64,000 nt of DNA. Origin: Rubrivivax sp. GTDB taxonomy: Bacteria; Pseudomonadota; Gammaproteobacteria; Burkholderiales; Burkholderiaceae_C. Position numbers and translations under genes: made by a program. The DNA is taken from assembly GCA_020248915.1 (NCBI GenBank), contig JADCGP010000017.1, positions 124,001 through 188,000 on the forward strand, read 5' to 3'. How positions within the stretch are numbered: the first letter of the stretch is position 1; every line of letters starts with the position of its first letter. Of the stretch, positions 10,859 to 22,566 are shown one piece after another. The notes beneath the pieces are model-generated. The model saw only the letters and a program-made list of their open reading frames with translations, made no database searches and was not told the DNA's origin.

Positions 10859-12295
10859 TCAGGCGGCGGCCAAGCGGCCCAGCACCGTGTCGCGATCGAA
10901 CAGCGCCAGCACGGCGTCGATCGAGGGGGTCTGGGTGCGGCCGCACACCAGCACGCGCAGCGCCGGCGCCAATTGAGGCATCCGCAGCCGGTGCGCCGCC
11001 AGCGTCTGCTGCATCGCCGCGGCGATTGCCGGCGCGGTCCACTCCACGGCGGCCAGCCTCTCGCGCAGGTCGCGCAGCCCGGCACGCGCAGCCTCGGTGA
11101 GGTGGGTGGCGAGATCCTCCGGCCTCGGCTGCACCTCGGCGCGGAGCATCGCGGCCCAGTCGGCCAGTTCGACCACCGTCGTGCAGCGGTCCTTGAACAG
11201 GGCGCAGGCGCGCGCGAGCACCGTCCCGTCGCCGGCGACGACACCCCGCCCGGCAAGCTGGTCGCCCACGAGCGCCGCGAGCCGGGCGTCGTCGGCCCGG
11301 CGCAGCCACTGCGCATTGACCCAGGCGAGCTTGGCCGGGTCCCACTGCGCGGGGCTGCGCGCCAGGTGGCTGCCGTCGAACCAATGCACCATCTGCTCGC
11401 GCGAGAACAGCTCCTCGTCGCCGTGGCTCCAGCCCAGCCGCGCCAGGTAGTTCAGCATCGCCTCGGGCAGGTAGCCGAGGTCGCGGTAGGCGGTCACGCT
11501 GACCGCGCCACGCCGCTTGCTCAGCTTCAGGCCGTCGTCGCCGAGGATGATCGGGCAATGGCCGTACTGCGGCGGCTGCGCGCCGAGAGCGCGGAAGATG
11601 TTGATCTGCCACGGCGTGTTGTTGATGTGCTCGTCGCCACGGTAGACGTGGGTGATGCGCATGTCGAGGTCGTCGACCACGACCGCGAAGTTGTAGGTCG
11701 GCACGCCGAAGGCGCCGTCGGCCGTGGCGCCCTCGGGCGCCGGGCGCAGGATGATCAGATCGTCGATCTCCTCGTTGTCGATCGCGATCGGGCCCTTGAC
11801 CAGGTCGTCCCAGCGCACCACGCCCGAGGGCGGGTTGGCGAAGCGGACCACCGGCTGCACGCCGGCCGGCGGCTCGGGCAGAACCTTGCCGGGCGCCGGG
11901 CGCCAGCGACCGTCGTAGCGCGTCTTCTCGCCGCGCGCGCGCTGCGCCTCGCGCATCGCATCGAGCTCCTCCGGCGTGCACCAGCACCGGTACGCGGTGC
12001 CGGCGCCGATCATCTGCTCGACCACCTCGTGGTAGCGCGCCAGCCGCTGCATCTGGAAGAACGGGCCCTCGTCCCAATCCAGGCCGAGCCAGCGCATCGC
12101 CTCGATGATCTGCCCGGTGGCCTCGGCGGTGGAGCGCGCGACGTCGGTGTCCTCGATGCGCAGGATGAACTGCCCGCCGTGGTGGCGCGCGAAGGCCCAC
12201 GAGTACAGCGCGGTGCGCGCGGTGCCCAGGTGCAGGAAGCCGGTAGGCGACGGTGCGATGCGCGTGCGCACTGGCGAGGCAGGCGGGCCGCTCAT
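10859..12295 (-). CDS. gltX: Glutamyl-tRNA synthetase
   Basis: GltX (478 aa) charges tRNA-Glu with glutamate in the cytoplasm. The class I signatures are present: [14 protein letters not shown] (HIGH equivalent, His22) and KLSKR at 257-261. [13 protein letters not shown] and [13 protein letters not shown] are also family blocks. The start is the ATG overlapping the metZ stop (ATGA); a longer frame upstream is metZ read out of frame. It ends the purF-metZ-gltX run and is followed on the same strand by tRNA-Ala, tRNA-Glu and tRNA-Asp. Confidence 0.97.
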   Translation of the reverse strand: MSGPPASPVRTRIAPSPTGFLHLGTARTALYSWAFARHHGGQFILRIEDTDVARSTAEATGQIIEAMRWLGLDWDEGPFFQMQRLARYHEVVEQMIGAGTAYRCWCTPEELDAMREAQRARGEKTRYDGRWRPAPGKVLPEPPAGVQPVVRFANPPSGVVRWDDLVKGPIAIDNEEIDDLIILRPAPEGATADGAFGVPTYNFAVVVDDLDMRITHVYRGDEHINNTPWQINIFRALGAQPPQYGHCPIILGDDGLKLSKRRGAVSVTAYRDLGYLPEAMLNYLARLGWSHGDEELFSREQMVHWFDGSHLARSPAQWDPAKLAWVNAQWLRRADDARLAALVGDQLAGRGVVAGDGTVLARACALFKDRCTTVVELADWAAMLRAEVQPRPEDLATHLTEAARAGLRDLRERLAAVEWTAPAIAAAMQQTLAAHRLRMPQLAPALRVLVCGRTQTPSIDAVLALFDRDTVLGRLAAA

Positions 12296-13497
12296 GTGCC
12301 GATCCGATCCAGGCCGCGCGCCAGGTCGGCCTTCAGGTCCTCGGCGTCCTCCAGCCCAACGCCCAGCCGGATCATGCTCTGCCCGATGCCCGCGGCCTGG
12401 CGCTGCGCCTCGGTCAGCCGGCCGTGCGTGGTGCTGGCGGGGTGCGTGATGATCGAGCGCACGTCGCCGAAGTTGGCCGCGATGCTGCACACGCGGGTGG
12501 CGTCGACGACGCCGAAGGCCTGCTCGCGGCCGCCGCGCACGTTGAAGGCCAGCACCGCCCCGCCGCGACCGCCCTGCTGGCGCATCGCCAGCGCGTGCTG
12601 GGGGTGCGAAGGCAGCCCCGGGTGGAACACGCGCTCGACGGCCGGGTGCTGCTCGAGCCAGTGAGCGACCTGCAACGCGCGGTCGCTCTGCGCGTGCACG
12701 CGCACGGCCAGCGTCTCCAGGCCCTTGGCGACGATCCAGGCGTTGAAGGGCGACAGCGTCATGCCGGCACAGCGCAGCACCGGGGCGAAGCGCTCCTCCA
12801 CCAGTTCCTCGCTCGCGCACAGCGCGCCCGCGTTGACGCGACCCTGGCCGTCGAGGAACTTGGTGCCCGAGTGGATGATCACGTCGGCGCCGAACCGCGC
12901 CGGCTGCTGCAGCGCCGGCGAGCACATGCAGTTGTCCACGGCGAGCAGCGCGCCGGCGGCGTGCGCGACATCGGCCAGCGCGGCGATGTCGCAGACCTCG
13001 GTCATCGGGTTGGTGGGCGTCTCGGCCAGCAGCAGCCGCGTAGACGGCCGCACAGCGGCCCGCCACGCATCGACGTCGGTCTGGCTGACGAAGCTCGTCT
13101 CGACGCCGAACTTGCCGAACTCCGACTGCAGCAGCCGGATCGTCGCGCCGAACACGCTCTGCGAGCAGATCACGTGGTCGCCAGCGCGCAGCAGGCCCAT
13201 CACCAGCAGCAGGATCGCGCCCATGCCGCTCGCGGTACCGATGCAGCCGGTCGTGCCCTCCAGCGCCGCCAGCCGCCGCTCCATGATCGTGACGTTCGGG
13301 TTCGAGAAGCGGCTGTAGACGAACGCGTCCTCCTCGTTGGCGAAGCGCCGCGCCGCGGTGGCGGCGTCCGGATGCACGAAGCAGCTGGTCAGGAACAGCG
13401 CCTCGGAGTTCTCGCCCCAGGGCGATGCCGGCAGCCCCTCGCGCACCGCGAGCGTGTCGGGCCGCGCGTCGGCGGGCAGGTCCTTGCGCGGGATCAT
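12292..13497 (-). CDS. metZ: O-succinylhomoserine sulfhydrylase
   Basis: MetZ (401 aa) is a PLP enzyme of the Cys/Met-metabolism family that makes homocysteine from O-succinylhomoserine and sulfide. The PLP lysine is Lys213 in [19 protein letters not shown] (start of the substrate loop), YSRFSNP and [14 protein letters not shown] are also visible. The last of these and the purF context favour MetZ over cystathionine gamma-synthase. Both ends overlap neighbours by ATGA: its start with the purF stop and its stop with the gltX start. The purF-metZ pair is conserved in many beta- and gammaproteobacteria. Confidence 0.94.
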   Translation of the reverse strand: MIPRKDLPADARPDTLAVREGLPASPWGENSEALFLTSCFVHPDAATAARRFANEEDAFVYSRFSNPNVTIMERRLAALEGTTGCIGTASGMGAILLLVMGLLRAGDHVICSQSVFGATIRLLQSEFGKFGVETSFVSQTDVDAWRAAVRPSTRLLLAETPTNPMTEVCDIAALADVAHAAGALLAVDNCMCSPALQQPARFGADVIIHSGTKFLDGQGRVNAGALCASEELVEERFAPVLRCAGMTLSPFNAWIVAKGLETLAVRVHAQSDRALQVAHWLEQHPAVERVFHPGLPSHPQHALAMRQQGGRGGAVLAFNVRGGREQAFGVVDATRVCSIAANFGDVRSIITHPASTTHGRLTEAQRQAAGIGQSMIRLGVGLEDAEDLKADLARGLDRIGT

Positions 13498-15008
13498 GCC
13501 GCCGCCCCGCTGCCCTGCAGCGCCAGCCGCGAGCGGCCCTCGCCCTCGTCGTCCTCGAACTGCAGCCGCTGCTGCGCCTGCAGCGCGGCCTGCTCGCCGT
13601 CGCCGAACCCGCCCGCGACGTAGCGGCCGTCGAAGCAGCTCGCCTCGAAGCCGTCCAGCGCCGGGTTCAGCGCCCCGACGACGCGCTTCATCGCGTCGAC
13701 GTCCTGGTAGACCAGCGCGTCGGCGCCGATGAACTCGCGGATCTCCTCGACGCTGCGACCGTGCGCGACCAGCTCCTCGCGGGTCGGCATGTCGATGCCG
13801 TAGATGTTGGGGAAGCGCACCGGCGGCGCGGCGCTGGCCATGTAGACGCGCCGCGCGCCGGCCTCGCGCGCCATCTGCACGATCTCCTTGCTCGTCGTGC
13901 CGCGCACGATGCTGTCGTCCACCAGCAGCACGTTGCGGCCGCGGAACTCCATGCCGATCGCGTTGAGCTTCTGGCGCACGCTGCGCCGGCGCGCCGACTG
14001 GCCCGGCATGATGAAGGTGCGGCCGACGTAGCGGTTCTTCACGAAACCCTCGCGGTAAGGCTTGCCGATCTTCAGCGCCAGCTGCATCGCGCTCGGCCGG
14101 CTGCTCTCGGGGATCGGGATCACGACGTCGATCTGCGACGGCGGCATCGTCGAGATGACCCGCTGCGCGAGCGTCTCGCCGAGGTTCAGCCGCGCCTGGT
14201 AGACGCTGATGCCGTCGAGCACCGAGTCGGGACGGGCCAGGTAGACATACTCGAACATGCAGGGGTTGAGCGTGGGCACCTCGGCGCACTGGCGCGCGTG
14301 CACCTGCCCGTCGAGGTCGACGAACAGCGCCTCGCCGGGCGCGACGTCGCGCACCAGGCGGTGGCCGGTGCCCTCGAGCGCCACCGACTCGCTGGCCACC
14401 ATCACGTCGCCCTCGCCGCCGGTGCCGAAGCACAGCGGGCGGATGCCGTAGGGGTCGCGGAACGCGAGGAGCCCGTGGCCCGCGATCAGCGCGACGACCG
14501 CGTAGCTGCCGCGCACGCGCCGGTGCACCGCCGCCACCGCGCCGAACACGGCGTCGGGCGTCAGCGGCAGATCGCGCACGGCCAGCTCGAGCTCGTGCGC
14601 GAGCACGTTGATCAGCACCTCGGTGTCGCTGCCGGTGTTGATGTGGCGGCGGTCGACGTCGTAGAGCTCGGCCTTCAGCGCCTGCGCGTTGGTCAGGTTG
14701 CCGTTGTGCACGAGCACGAGGCCGAAGGGCGCGTTGACGTAGAACGGCTGCGCCTCCTCCTCGCTGTAGGCGTTGCCCGCCGTCGGGTAACGCACCTGGC
14801 CGAGGCCCACGCTGCCGGGCAGCGCCCGCATGTTGCGGGTGCGGAACACGTCGCGCACCATGCCGCGCGCCTTGTGCATGAAGCAGCGCGTGCCCTGCAT
14901 CGTCACGATGCCGGCGGCGTCCTGGCCGCGGTGCTGCAGCAACAGCAGCGCGTCGTAGATCAGCTGGTTGACGGGCGCCTTCGAGATGACGCCGACGATG
15001 CCGCACAT
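13494..15008 (-). CDS. purF: Amidophosphoribosyltransferase (glutamine PRPP amidotransferase)
   Basis: PurF (504 aa) makes phosphoribosylamine from PRPP and glutamine, the first committed step of purine synthesis. Met1 is followed by Cys2, which becomes the N-terminal nucleophile of the glutaminase domain (MCGIVGVIS, then [12 protein letters not shown]). The PRPP loop [16 protein letters not shown] lies near 360-375. No iron-sulfur cluster cysteine pattern of the Bacillus type is evident. It lies 21 bases downstream of cvpA and overlaps metZ (ATGA), the classic cvpA-purF arrangement. Confidence 0.97.
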   Translation of the reverse strand: MCGIVGVISKAPVNQLIYDALLLLQHRGQDAAGIVTMQGTRCFMHKARGMVRDVFRTRNMRALPGSVGLGQVRYPTAGNAYSEEEAQPFYVNAPFGLVLVHNGNLTNAQALKAELYDVDRRHINTGSDTEVLINVLAHELELAVRDLPLTPDAVFGAVAAVHRRVRGSYAVVALIAGHGLLAFRDPYGIRPLCFGTGGEGDVMVASESVALEGTGHRLVRDVAPGEALFVDLDGQVHARQCAEVPTLNPCMFEYVYLARPDSVLDGISVYQARLNLGETLAQRVISTMPPSQIDVVIPIPESSRPSAMQLALKIGKPYREGFVKNRYVGRTFIMPGQSARRRSVRQKLNAIGMEFRGRNVLLVDDSIVRGTTSKEIVQMAREAGARRVYMASAAPPVRFPNIYGIDMPTREELVAHGRSVEEIREFIGADALVYQDVDAMKRVVGALNPALDGFEASCFDGRYVAGGFGDGEQAALQAQQRLQFEDDEGEGRSRLALQGSGAAA

Positions 15009-15029
15009 GGACCTGGGTCGCTCCGCAGT

Positions 15030-15563
15030 TCAGGGCCCGAGCCACCGCCGCGCCGTGGCGGGCAGAAGCGGAGCGAGCCACCGTATTCCTTCACCGAGCC
15101 AGCGCGCACCGTGCGACTGCCGCCAGCCTTCCGATTGTGCCGCGGGAGTCAGCCCGACCACGGTGGCCAGCGCCAGCCCCAGCACGCCCGCGCGCAGCGC
15201 GCCGAAGCCGGCTCCCAGCAGCCGGTCGGGCACCGACAGCGGCGTCGCGTGCACCAGCAGCTTCACCAGGCGCGCCAGCAGCGACCACAGCAGCAGCGCG
15301 AGCGCGAACGCGGCCGCGAACGCCACGGCGAGGTTCAGGCCGCCGCCGGGGACGCCGACAGGGATCCAGCGCGCGAGGGCCGGGGCCGCCCACTGGGCCG
15401 CGAACCAGGCGGCCGCCCACCCCGCCAGGGACATCACCTCGAACACGAAGCCGCGCAGCAGGCCGACGCCGACCGAGCCCGCGAGCACCAGCAGCAGCAC
15501 CGCGTCGACCCAGCCCAGGCGGGCCAGCGCGCCCAGCCCGCCGTCGAGTGCCGCATCCGGCAT
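15030..15563 (-). CDS. cvpA: CvpA family inner-membrane protein
   Basis: CvpA family protein (177 aa) with about four hydrophobic segments (roughly 18-35, 40-58, 78-100 and 120-140). The family was named for colicin V production; its molecular function is not settled. Family hallmarks are the N-terminal WVDAVLLLVLAGSVGVGLLR and FEVMSLAGWAAAWF. Its start overlaps the stop of the SPOR-domain gene (TGATG), and purF follows after 21 bases. Confidence 0.92.
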   Translation of the reverse strand: MPDAALDGGLGALARLGWVDAVLLLVLAGSVGVGLLRGFVFEVMSLAGWAAAWFAAQWAAPALARWIPVGVPGGGLNLAVAFAAAFALALLLWSLLARLVKLLVHATPLSVPDRLLGAGFGALRAGVLGLALATVVGLTPAAQSEGWRQSHGARWLGEGIRWLAPLLPATARRWLGP

Positions 15564-16477
15564 CAGAGGGCGAGCACGCTGCCCGGCAGGCCGGCGGCCT
15601 TCAGGCGCGCCGCGACCGCGTTGGCCTCCTCGCGCGTGGTGAACGGACCCACCCGCACGCGCGTGCGCTTGCCGGAGTCGCCCTCGATGACCTGGGTGTA
15701 GGTCTTGAGGCCGAGCCTCTCGACGCGCGCGCGGGTCTCGCGCAGGGTCGCCGCGTCGGTGAAGGCGCCCACCTGCACGACGAAGCGCGATGCCGCGGGG
15801 GCGCTGGCGGGCGCGGGCGGCAGGGCCGTCGCGGTCGCGGCGGGTGTCGCGGCGGGTGTCGCGGACGGTGCGGCGGGCGGCGTGGTGGCCTGCGCCGCCG
15901 TCGGCCCCTGTCCTGGCGGCTTGGCTGGCGGGGCGGCGGGCGCCTTGGGCGGCGTCGCCGAGGGTGTCGCTGCCGCCGTTGTCGCGGTCGTTGTCGTGGC
16001 CGCCTGAGGAGTCGGCCTCGCGGCCGCAGGCGCCGGCGCGGCCGACGGCCCGGACGTCGTGGCGGACGTCGTGGCGGACGTCGTGGTGGGCGTGGTGGCG
16101 GCCGGCTGCGACGCGGCGACCGCCCCCGCCCCCTGCAGGACCGCGCCCACTGCACTGGCCGGCCGTGCCGGCGCGATGCCAGCCGCGCCGCGCGCGTCGG
16201 CACGGGCCTCGACGCTGGCGTCGGGCGGCAGCGCCCGCGGCGTCTCGGCAGCGGGCTGCCGCGGCGGCGCACCGAGGTCGCGCGCGGTGACGATCGGCGT
16301 ATCGGGCGACAGCGGTCGCGGTTGGCTCTCGAACAGCAGGGGGAAGACCACGACGCCCACCAGCAGCAGGACGAGCGCGCCAACGACGCGACGGCGGGCC
16401 TGGGTGCGCGCCGTCGCGACCGCGTCGTCGCCGGCCGGGGCCTCGGGGTCTGGCGGGCTGAGGAAGGGCAGGCGCAT
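15563..16477 (-). CDS. SPOR-domain protein (DedD-like)
   Basis: A 304-aa bitopic envelope protein. A short cytoplasmic N-terminus leads to a transmembrane helix at about 30-50 (VVGALVLLLVGVVVFPLLF). Then come a long, low-complexity Pro/Ala/Thr periplasmic linker (about 60-230) and a C-terminal SPOR domain (about 235-304: FVVQVGAFTDAATLRETRAR to [19 protein letters not shown]). SPOR domains bind denuded septal peptidoglycan. The position between folC and cvpA is that of dedD in proteobacteria. The linker contains short tandem repeats and varies freely in this family. Confidence 0.88.
   Translation of the reverse strand: MRLPFLSPPDPEAPAGDDAVATARTQARRRVVGALVLLLVGVVVFPLLFESQPRPLSPDTPIVTARDLGAPPRQPAAETPRALPPDASVEARADARGAAGIAPARPASAVGAVLQGAGAVAASQPAATTPTTTSATTSATTSGPSAAPAPAAARPTPQAATTTTATTAAATPSATPPKAPAAPPAKPPGQGPTAAQATTPPAAPSATPAATPAATATALPPAPASAPAASRFVVQVGAFTDAATLRETRARVERLGLKTYTQVIEGDSGKRTRVRVGPFTTREEANAVAARLKAAGLPGSVLAL
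16052..16087 (+). repeat. Three 12-bp tandem repeats in the SPOR-protein linker
   Basis: GGACGTCGTGGC occurs three times head to tail (last base of the third copy differs). In the protein, on the other strand, this gives Ala-Thr-Thr-Ser repeats in the periplasmic linker. The unit is a multiple of three, so copy changes alter only linker length. Confidence 0.8.
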
Positions 16478-16543
16478 GCAGGCGGCGGGGCGGACCGCTC
16501 AGGTCAGAGGGCGAGCGGCCATCACGGATTGCCTCTCACCCTC

Positions 16544-17839
16544 TCAGCCGAGATGCGGCGCGGACAGGCGCGGCAACCCCTCCTTCAGCACTCCGCCGAC
16601 CGTGTAGAAGGAACCGAAGACCACGATTCTATCGGCCGGGTCGGCTATGGCTATCGCCGCGGCCAGTGCCGCGCCGGGTCCGGCGTGCTCGCGGACGTCG
16701 GGTGCACGCGCCGCCGCGGCGGCGCGCAGCGCGGCGGCCAGCTCCGCGGCCGCCGCGGCCCGCGGCGTCGGCAGGTCGCAGGTGTGCCAGGTGTCCACCA
16801 GCGGCAGCATCGGCGCCAGCAGGCCGGCGATGTCCTTGTCCCGCATCGCGCCGAACACGGCGTGCGTGCGCGGGTGGAAACCCATCGCGTCGAGGTTGCG
16901 CGCCAGCGTGGCTACGCTGTGCGGGTTGTGCGCCACGTCGAGCACCAGCGTCGGCTGGCCGGGCACGATCTGGAAGCGGCCCTCCAGCTCCACCAGCGCG
17001 AGCCCGGTGCGCACGGCCTGCGCGGTGATCGGCAGCCGGTCGCGCAGCGACTCGAGCGCGGCGATCGCGCCGCTGGCGTTGAGCAGCTGGTTCGCCCCGC
17101 GAAGGGCCGGGTAGGCCATGCCGCTGTAGCGGCGGCCGCGCCCGGCCCAGCTCCACTGCTGGCGGTCGCCGGCGTGGTTGAAGTCGCGGCCCGCCAGCCA
17201 CAGGTCGGCGCCGATCTCCAGGCCGTAGTCCAGCAACCGCTGCGGGGGCATCGGGTCGCTGACGATCGCCGGGCGCCCGGTGCGCATCACGTGCGCCTTC
17301 TCCCAGCCGATGCTCTCGCGGTCCGGGCCGAGGTACTCCATGTGGTCGAGGTCGATGCTGGTGATCACCGCGCAGTCGCCGTCGATCACGTTGACGGCGT
17401 CGAGCCGGCCGCCCAGCCCGACCTCCAGGATCGCGACATCGATCGGCACGCGGCTCAGGGCGCGCAGCACCGCCAGCGTCGTGAACTCGAACCAGGTCAG
17501 CGGCGTGTCACCGCGTGCGGCCTCCACGGCCTCGAAGTGGGGCACCAGCTCGGCGGCCGGCAGCGGCGCGCCGGCCACGCGGCAGCGCTCCTCGAAGCTC
17601 ACCAGGTGCGGCTTGATGTAGAGCCCGGTCCGGTAGCCGGCATGCCGCGCGATCGACTCCAGCATCGCACAGGTGCTGCCCTTGCCGTTGGTGCCGGCCA
17701 CGATGATCACGGGGCAGCCGAAGCGCAGGCCCAGGCGGTCGCGCACGGCGGCCACCCGCTCCAGCCCCATGTCGATGGACTTCGTGTGCTGGCGCTCGCA
17801 ATGGGCAAGCCAGTCGTCGAGCGAACGGGGCGTGGTCAT
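16544..17839 (-). CDS. folC: Bifunctional folylpolyglutamate/dihydrofolate synthase
   Basis: FolC (431 aa) adds glutamate to dihydropteroate and to folates, a Mur-ligase-type ATP enzyme. The P-loop is GTNGKGST at 49-56, preceded by KSIDMGLERV. Other family blocks are YIKPHLVSFEER, ILEVGLGGRLDAVN, DLDHMEYLG and LDVAHNPHS. I use the ATG giving MTTPRSLDDWL; a 27-codon upstream extension of the frame looks random. It follows accD, as in many proteobacteria, and precedes the SPOR-domain gene. Confidence 0.95.
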   Translation of the reverse strand: MTTPRSLDDWLAHCERQHTKSIDMGLERVAAVRDRLGLRFGCPVIIVAGTNGKGSTCAMLESIARHAGYRTGLYIKPHLVSFEERCRVAGAPLPAAELVPHFEAVEAARGDTPLTWFEFTTLAVLRALSRVPIDVAILEVGLGGRLDAVNVIDGDCAVITSIDLDHMEYLGPDRESIGWEKAHVMRTGRPAIVSDPMPPQRLLDYGLEIGADLWLAGRDFNHAGDRQQWSWAGRGRRYSGMAYPALRGANQLLNASGAIAALESLRDRLPITAQAVRTGLALVELEGRFQIVPGQPTLVLDVAHNPHSVATLARNLDAMGFHPRTHAVFGAMRDKDIAGLLAPMLPLVDTWHTCDLPTPRAAAAAELAAALRAAAAARAPDVREHAGPGAALAAAIAIADPADRIVVFGSFYTVGGVLKEGLPRLSAPHLG

Positions 17840-17974
17840 GGGTTGGAGGTCAAGCGGTGTCTGGCCGGACCGGGTTCCGTCTCGGGGGCGCCGGTCCGGC
17901 GTCGAGGACCGCGGCCGCACGGCCGCACGGCGGGCACCGCAGGCGCCAGGCCGTCGGCCGCAGCGGGCCCGCCG

Positions 17975-18847
17975 TCAGGCCACGGCGTCGGCGCTCTGCC
18001 GCTGCAGCAGCGCGAGCAGCCGCGCGATGGTCGGACGCAGCTGGCGCCGGTCGCAGATCATGTCGAGCGAGCCGGTGCGGAGCAGGAACTCGCTGCGCTG
18101 GAAGCCCTCGGGCAGCTTCTCGCGCACGGTGTTCTCGATCACGCGCGGCCCGGCGAAGCCGATCAGCGCCTTGGGCTCGGCAAGCACGACGTCGCCGACG
18201 AAGGCGAAGCTGGCCGACACGCCGCCCATCGTCGGGTCGGTCAGCACGCTGACGTAGGGCAGCCGCCGCTGCGCCAGTTGCGTCAGCGCGGCATTGGTCT
18301 TGGCCATCTGCAGCAGCGACAGCAGGCCCTCCTGCATCCGTGCGCCGCCCGTGGCGGCGAAGCTGACGAACGGCACCTTCTGCTCCATCGCGGCCTCGAC
18401 TCCGCGGACGAAACGCTCGCCCACCACCGAGCCCATCGAGCCGCCCATGAAGTCGAACTCGAAGCAGGCCGCCACGACCGGTACGCTCATCACGGCCCCG
18501 CCGACGACGACCAGGGCGTCCGTCTCGCCGGTGGCCTCCAGCGCGTCCTTCAGGCGCTGCGGGTACTTGCGGCTGTCCTTGAACTTCAGCGCATCGACCG
18601 GCATCACCTCCTGGCCGATCTCCCAGCGGCCCTCGGGGTCGAGGAAGGCGTCGAGCCGCGCGCGCGCGCCGATGCGGTGGTGGTGGTCGCACTTCGGGCA
18701 GACGTTGAGGTTCTTCTCGAGGTCGGTCTTGTAGAGCACCGTCTCGCAGGCCGGGCACTTGATCCAAAGGCCTTCGGGGACGTTGCGGCGCTGTTCCGGA
18801 TCGGTGGGCTGGATCTTCGGCGGAAGCAACTTCTCCAACCAGCTCAT
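17975..18847 (-). CDS. accD: Acetyl-CoA carboxylase carboxyltransferase subunit beta
   Basis: AccD (290 aa) is the beta subunit of the carboxyltransferase that makes malonyl-CoA for fatty acid synthesis. The N-terminal zinc ribbon is complete: Cys31-x2-Cys34 and Cys50-x2-Cys53. [28 protein letters not shown] and [15 protein letters not shown] are conserved carboxyltransferase motifs. The chosen ATG has AGGAG just upstream. The gene lies 55 bases after trpA and before folC, the usual trpBA-accD-folC order. Confidence 0.97.
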   Translation of the reverse strand: MSWLEKLLPPKIQPTDPEQRRNVPEGLWIKCPACETVLYKTDLEKNLNVCPKCDHHHRIGARARLDAFLDPEGRWEIGQEVMPVDALKFKDSRKYPQRLKDALEATGETDALVVVGGAVMSVPVVAACFEFDFMGGSMGSVVGERFVRGVEAAMEQKVPFVSFAATGGARMQEGLLSLLQMAKTNAALTQLAQRRLPYVSVLTDPTMGGVSASFAFVGDVVLAEPKALIGFAGPRVIENTVREKLPEGFQRSEFLLRTGSLDMICDRRQLRPTIARLLALLQRQSADAVA

Positions 18848-18902
18848 CGGGGCACTCCTCGGTGTTCGGGGCGTTGCGGCGCGGGACGGGCGCGGCGTGG
18901 GC

Positions 18903-19723
18903 TCAGCCGGCGACGGCCGGGCCGTCGAGCGCGGCGCGGATGCCGGCGACGAAGGCGCGGGCAGCGGCCGGCGCATTGTCGCGGGTTTCGGATTCCACGA
19001 TCTGGATCAGGCGCGAGCCGATCACCACCGCATCGGCCGCGGCGCCGACGGCCCGCGCCGTGGCGGCGTCGCGGATGCCGAAGCCCACGCCCACCGGGAC
19101 CCGGACGTGGCGGCGGATGCGGGGGATCATCGCCGCCACCGCTTCGGTGTCGAGATGGCCGGCGCCGGTCACGCCCTTCAGCGACACGTAGTAGACGTAG
19201 CCGCTGGCGACGCGGCCGACCTGGGCCATGCGCTCGTCGGTGGAGGTGGGCGCAAGCAGGAAGATCAGGTCGAGGCCGGCCGCCTTCAACCGCGCGGCGA
19301 AGGCCTCGCACTCCTCCGGCGGGTAGTCGACCACCAGCACGCCGTCCACGCCCGCGGCCGCGGCGTCGCGGATGAAGGCGCCCTCGCCCTCGCGCCGGTC
19401 GTAGCGCTCCACGGGGTTGGCGTAGCCCATCAGCACCACCGGGGTCGCGGCGTCGCGCTCGCGGAACGTGCGCACCATCGCGAGCACCTGCGGCAGCCCG
19501 ATGCCGAGCGCGAGTGCGGCCTCGCCGGCCTTCTGGATCACCGGGCCGTCGGCCATCGGGTCGCTGAAGGGCACGCCGAGCTCGAGGATGTCGGCGCCCC
19601 CCTCGACCAGCGCGTGCATCAGCGAGGGCGTGACGTCGGCCTGCGGGAAGCCGGCGGTGATGTACGGGATCAGCGCCTTGCGGCCGGCGCGCTGCAGCGC
19701 CGACAGCGTCGATGCGATGCGGC

Positions 19724-19727
<4 letters not shown>
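18903..19727 (-). CDS. trpA: Tryptophan synthase alpha subunit
   Basis: TrpA (274 aa) cleaves indole-3-glycerol phosphate and passes indole to TrpB. Catalytic residues fall exactly where expected: Glu49 in [12 protein letters not shown] and Asp60 in PMADGP. ITAGFP and the C-terminal phosphate-site loop [12 protein letters not shown] complete the TIM barrel. The start overlaps the trpB stop (ATGA), so the two subunits are coupled. Confidence 0.97.
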
Positions 19728-20998
<1,271 letters not shown>

Positions 20999-21009
20999 CG
21001 GGGAGGCTT

Positions 21010-21681
21010 TCAGGTGTCGCGGGACGCGGGGATCGATCGCGCGAGCCGTTCGTCGGCTTCGCGGACCGCTTCGCAGAACCGGCGGATCAAGGTGGCGTCC
21101 TTGATGCCCTTCCTCGGGGCATCGGGGCTCTCGACGCCGGAACTCACGTCAACGGCAAAGGGCCGGACGCGAAGCACGCCATCGATCACGTTGGCAGGAT
21201 TCAACCCACCAGACAAAACGACCGGACAGGGCACGCCGGCTGGAACTCGTGACCAATCGAAGACCTTCCCGGACCCGCCGTAGCCCTCGGCATGGGTGTC
21301 GAGCAGCAGGGCCTGCGCGCTGGAAAAACGCCGCGCAAAGTCTAGCAAATCGAGGCCCTCGGCCATCCGCGCGGCGCGCAGGTACGGCCGCCCCGCGGCC
21401 TCGCACTGCGTCGGCGTCTCGTTGCCGTGGAACTGCAGCAGCGCGCCCGGCACCGCGGCAACGCCGGCCGCGATCTCGTCGGGCGCGGCATCGACGAACA
21501 GCAGCACCGGCGTGACGAACGGGGGCAGCGCGCGCGCCAGCTCGCCCGCGCGGGCCGCGCTGACGTGGCGCCCACTGCCCGGCCACAAAACGAAGCCCAC
21601 CGCGTCGACCCCGGCGGCGACCGCGGCCGCCACGTCGGCCTCGCGCGTCAGGCCGCAGACCTTGATGCGCGTGCGGCTCAT
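21010..21681 (-). CDS. trpF: Phosphoribosylanthranilate isomerase
   Basis: TrpF (223 aa) isomerises phosphoribosylanthranilate in tryptophan synthesis. The general base Cys9 lies in KVCGLTRE, and the likely general acid Asp in [12 protein letters not shown] near 135. LQFHGNET and [10 protein letters not shown] are typical phosphate-barrel loops. It lies between truA and trpB on the minus strand, 27 bases after truA and 11 before trpB. Confidence 0.96.
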   Translation of the reverse strand: MSRTRIKVCGLTREADVAAAVAAGVDAVGFVLWPGSGRHVSAARAGELARALPPFVTPVLLFVDAAPDEIAAGVAAVPGALLQFHGNETPTQCEAAGRPYLRAARMAEGLDLLDFARRFSSAQALLLDTHAEGYGGSGKVFDWSRVPAGVPCPVVLSGGLNPANVIDGVLRVRPFAVDVSSGVESPDAPRKGIKDATLIRRFCEAVREADERLARSIPASRDT

Positions 21682-21708
21682 CGGCGCGGCGCGGCAGCGC
21701 CGCGCTCC

Positions 21709-22536
21709 TCAGGGCACCCAGTCGAGCGCCGGCACCTGCTCGGGGATCGCATGCGCCGGATCGTAGTACGGCCCGACGAAGTACAGCCCTTCGGGCGGGA
21801 AGGTCGGTGCCGCCGCGTCGCGGCTGCGGGCGGCGAGCACCTCGGCCATCCAGCCCGGCCGCTCGCGCCGCTGGCCGACGGCGACCAGGCAGCCCATGAT
21901 GTTGCGCACCATGTGATGCAGGAAGGCGCTGGCGTCGAAGTCGAAGCGCCAGTACGCGCCGTGGCGCGCGATCGCGAGCGCGCGCAGCGTCTTGACCGGC
22001 GTGCGCGACTGGCAGCCGGCGGCCCGGAACGAGCTGAAGTCGTGCTCGCCGACCAGGTACGACGCGGCCGCGCGCATGGCCTCGGCGTCCAGCGGCCTGA
22101 ACACCCAGCCGCAGGCGCCGTGCTCGAGCGCGGGCCGCACCGGCGACTCGAGGACGACGAAGCGGTAGCGGCGCCCGCGCGCGCTGTTGCGGGCGTGGAA
22201 GGTCGCCGCGACCGGTCGGCACCACTGCACGGCGATGTCCGTGGGCAGGTAGCGGTTGGTGCCGCGCACCCACGAGAAATGGGACCGCGCCACGGGTGCG
22301 TCGATGTGCACCACCTGGTTGAACGCATGCACGCCGGCATCGGTGCGACCGGCGCAGTGCGTGCGCACCGGGGTGGCCGCGAAGCGGGCCAGGGCCTGCT
22401 CGAGCCGGTCCTGCACGGTGCGTCCGCCCGGCTGCGACTGCCAGCCGTCGTAGGCTGTTCCGCGGTAGCCCACGCCCAGCGCGATGCGGCCGGACGCCAC
22501 GCGCGGCGTGGCCGTCACCGCGCTGACGCGCTGCAT
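21709..22536 (-). CDS. truA: tRNA pseudouridine synthase A
   Basis: TruA (275 aa) makes pseudouridine at positions 38-40 of tRNA anticodon stems. The catalytic aspartate is Asp66 in CAGRTDAGVHAFNQVVH. The N-terminal GVGYRGTAYDGWQSQ and the later FLHHMVRNIMG are family motifs. It lies between fimV and trpF, as in Pseudomonas and Burkholderiales. Start 30 bases after the fimV stop. Confidence 0.96.
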   Translation of the reverse strand: MQRVSAVTATPRVASGRIALGVGYRGTAYDGWQSQPGGRTVQDRLEQALARFAATPVRTHCAGRTDAGVHAFNQVVHIDAPVARSHFSWVRGTNRYLPTDIAVQWCRPVAATFHARNSARGRRYRFVVLESPVRPALEHGACGWVFRPLDAEAMRAAASYLVGEHDFSSFRAAGCQSRTPVKTLRALAIARHGAYWRFDFDASAFLHHMVRNIMGCLVAVGQRRERPGWMAEVLAARSRDAAAPTFPPEGLYFVGPYYDPAHAIPEQVPALDWVP

Positions 22537-22566
22537 CGGGGCGGGCCGGGCGTGCGGTGCAGGGTC

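Noticed and set aside
15137-19375. A 1412-codon open frame on the plus strand
   Set aside because: It runs opposite to cvpA, dedD-like, folC, accD and trpA and has Arg/Gly/Ala composition typical of antisense frames in GC-rich DNA.
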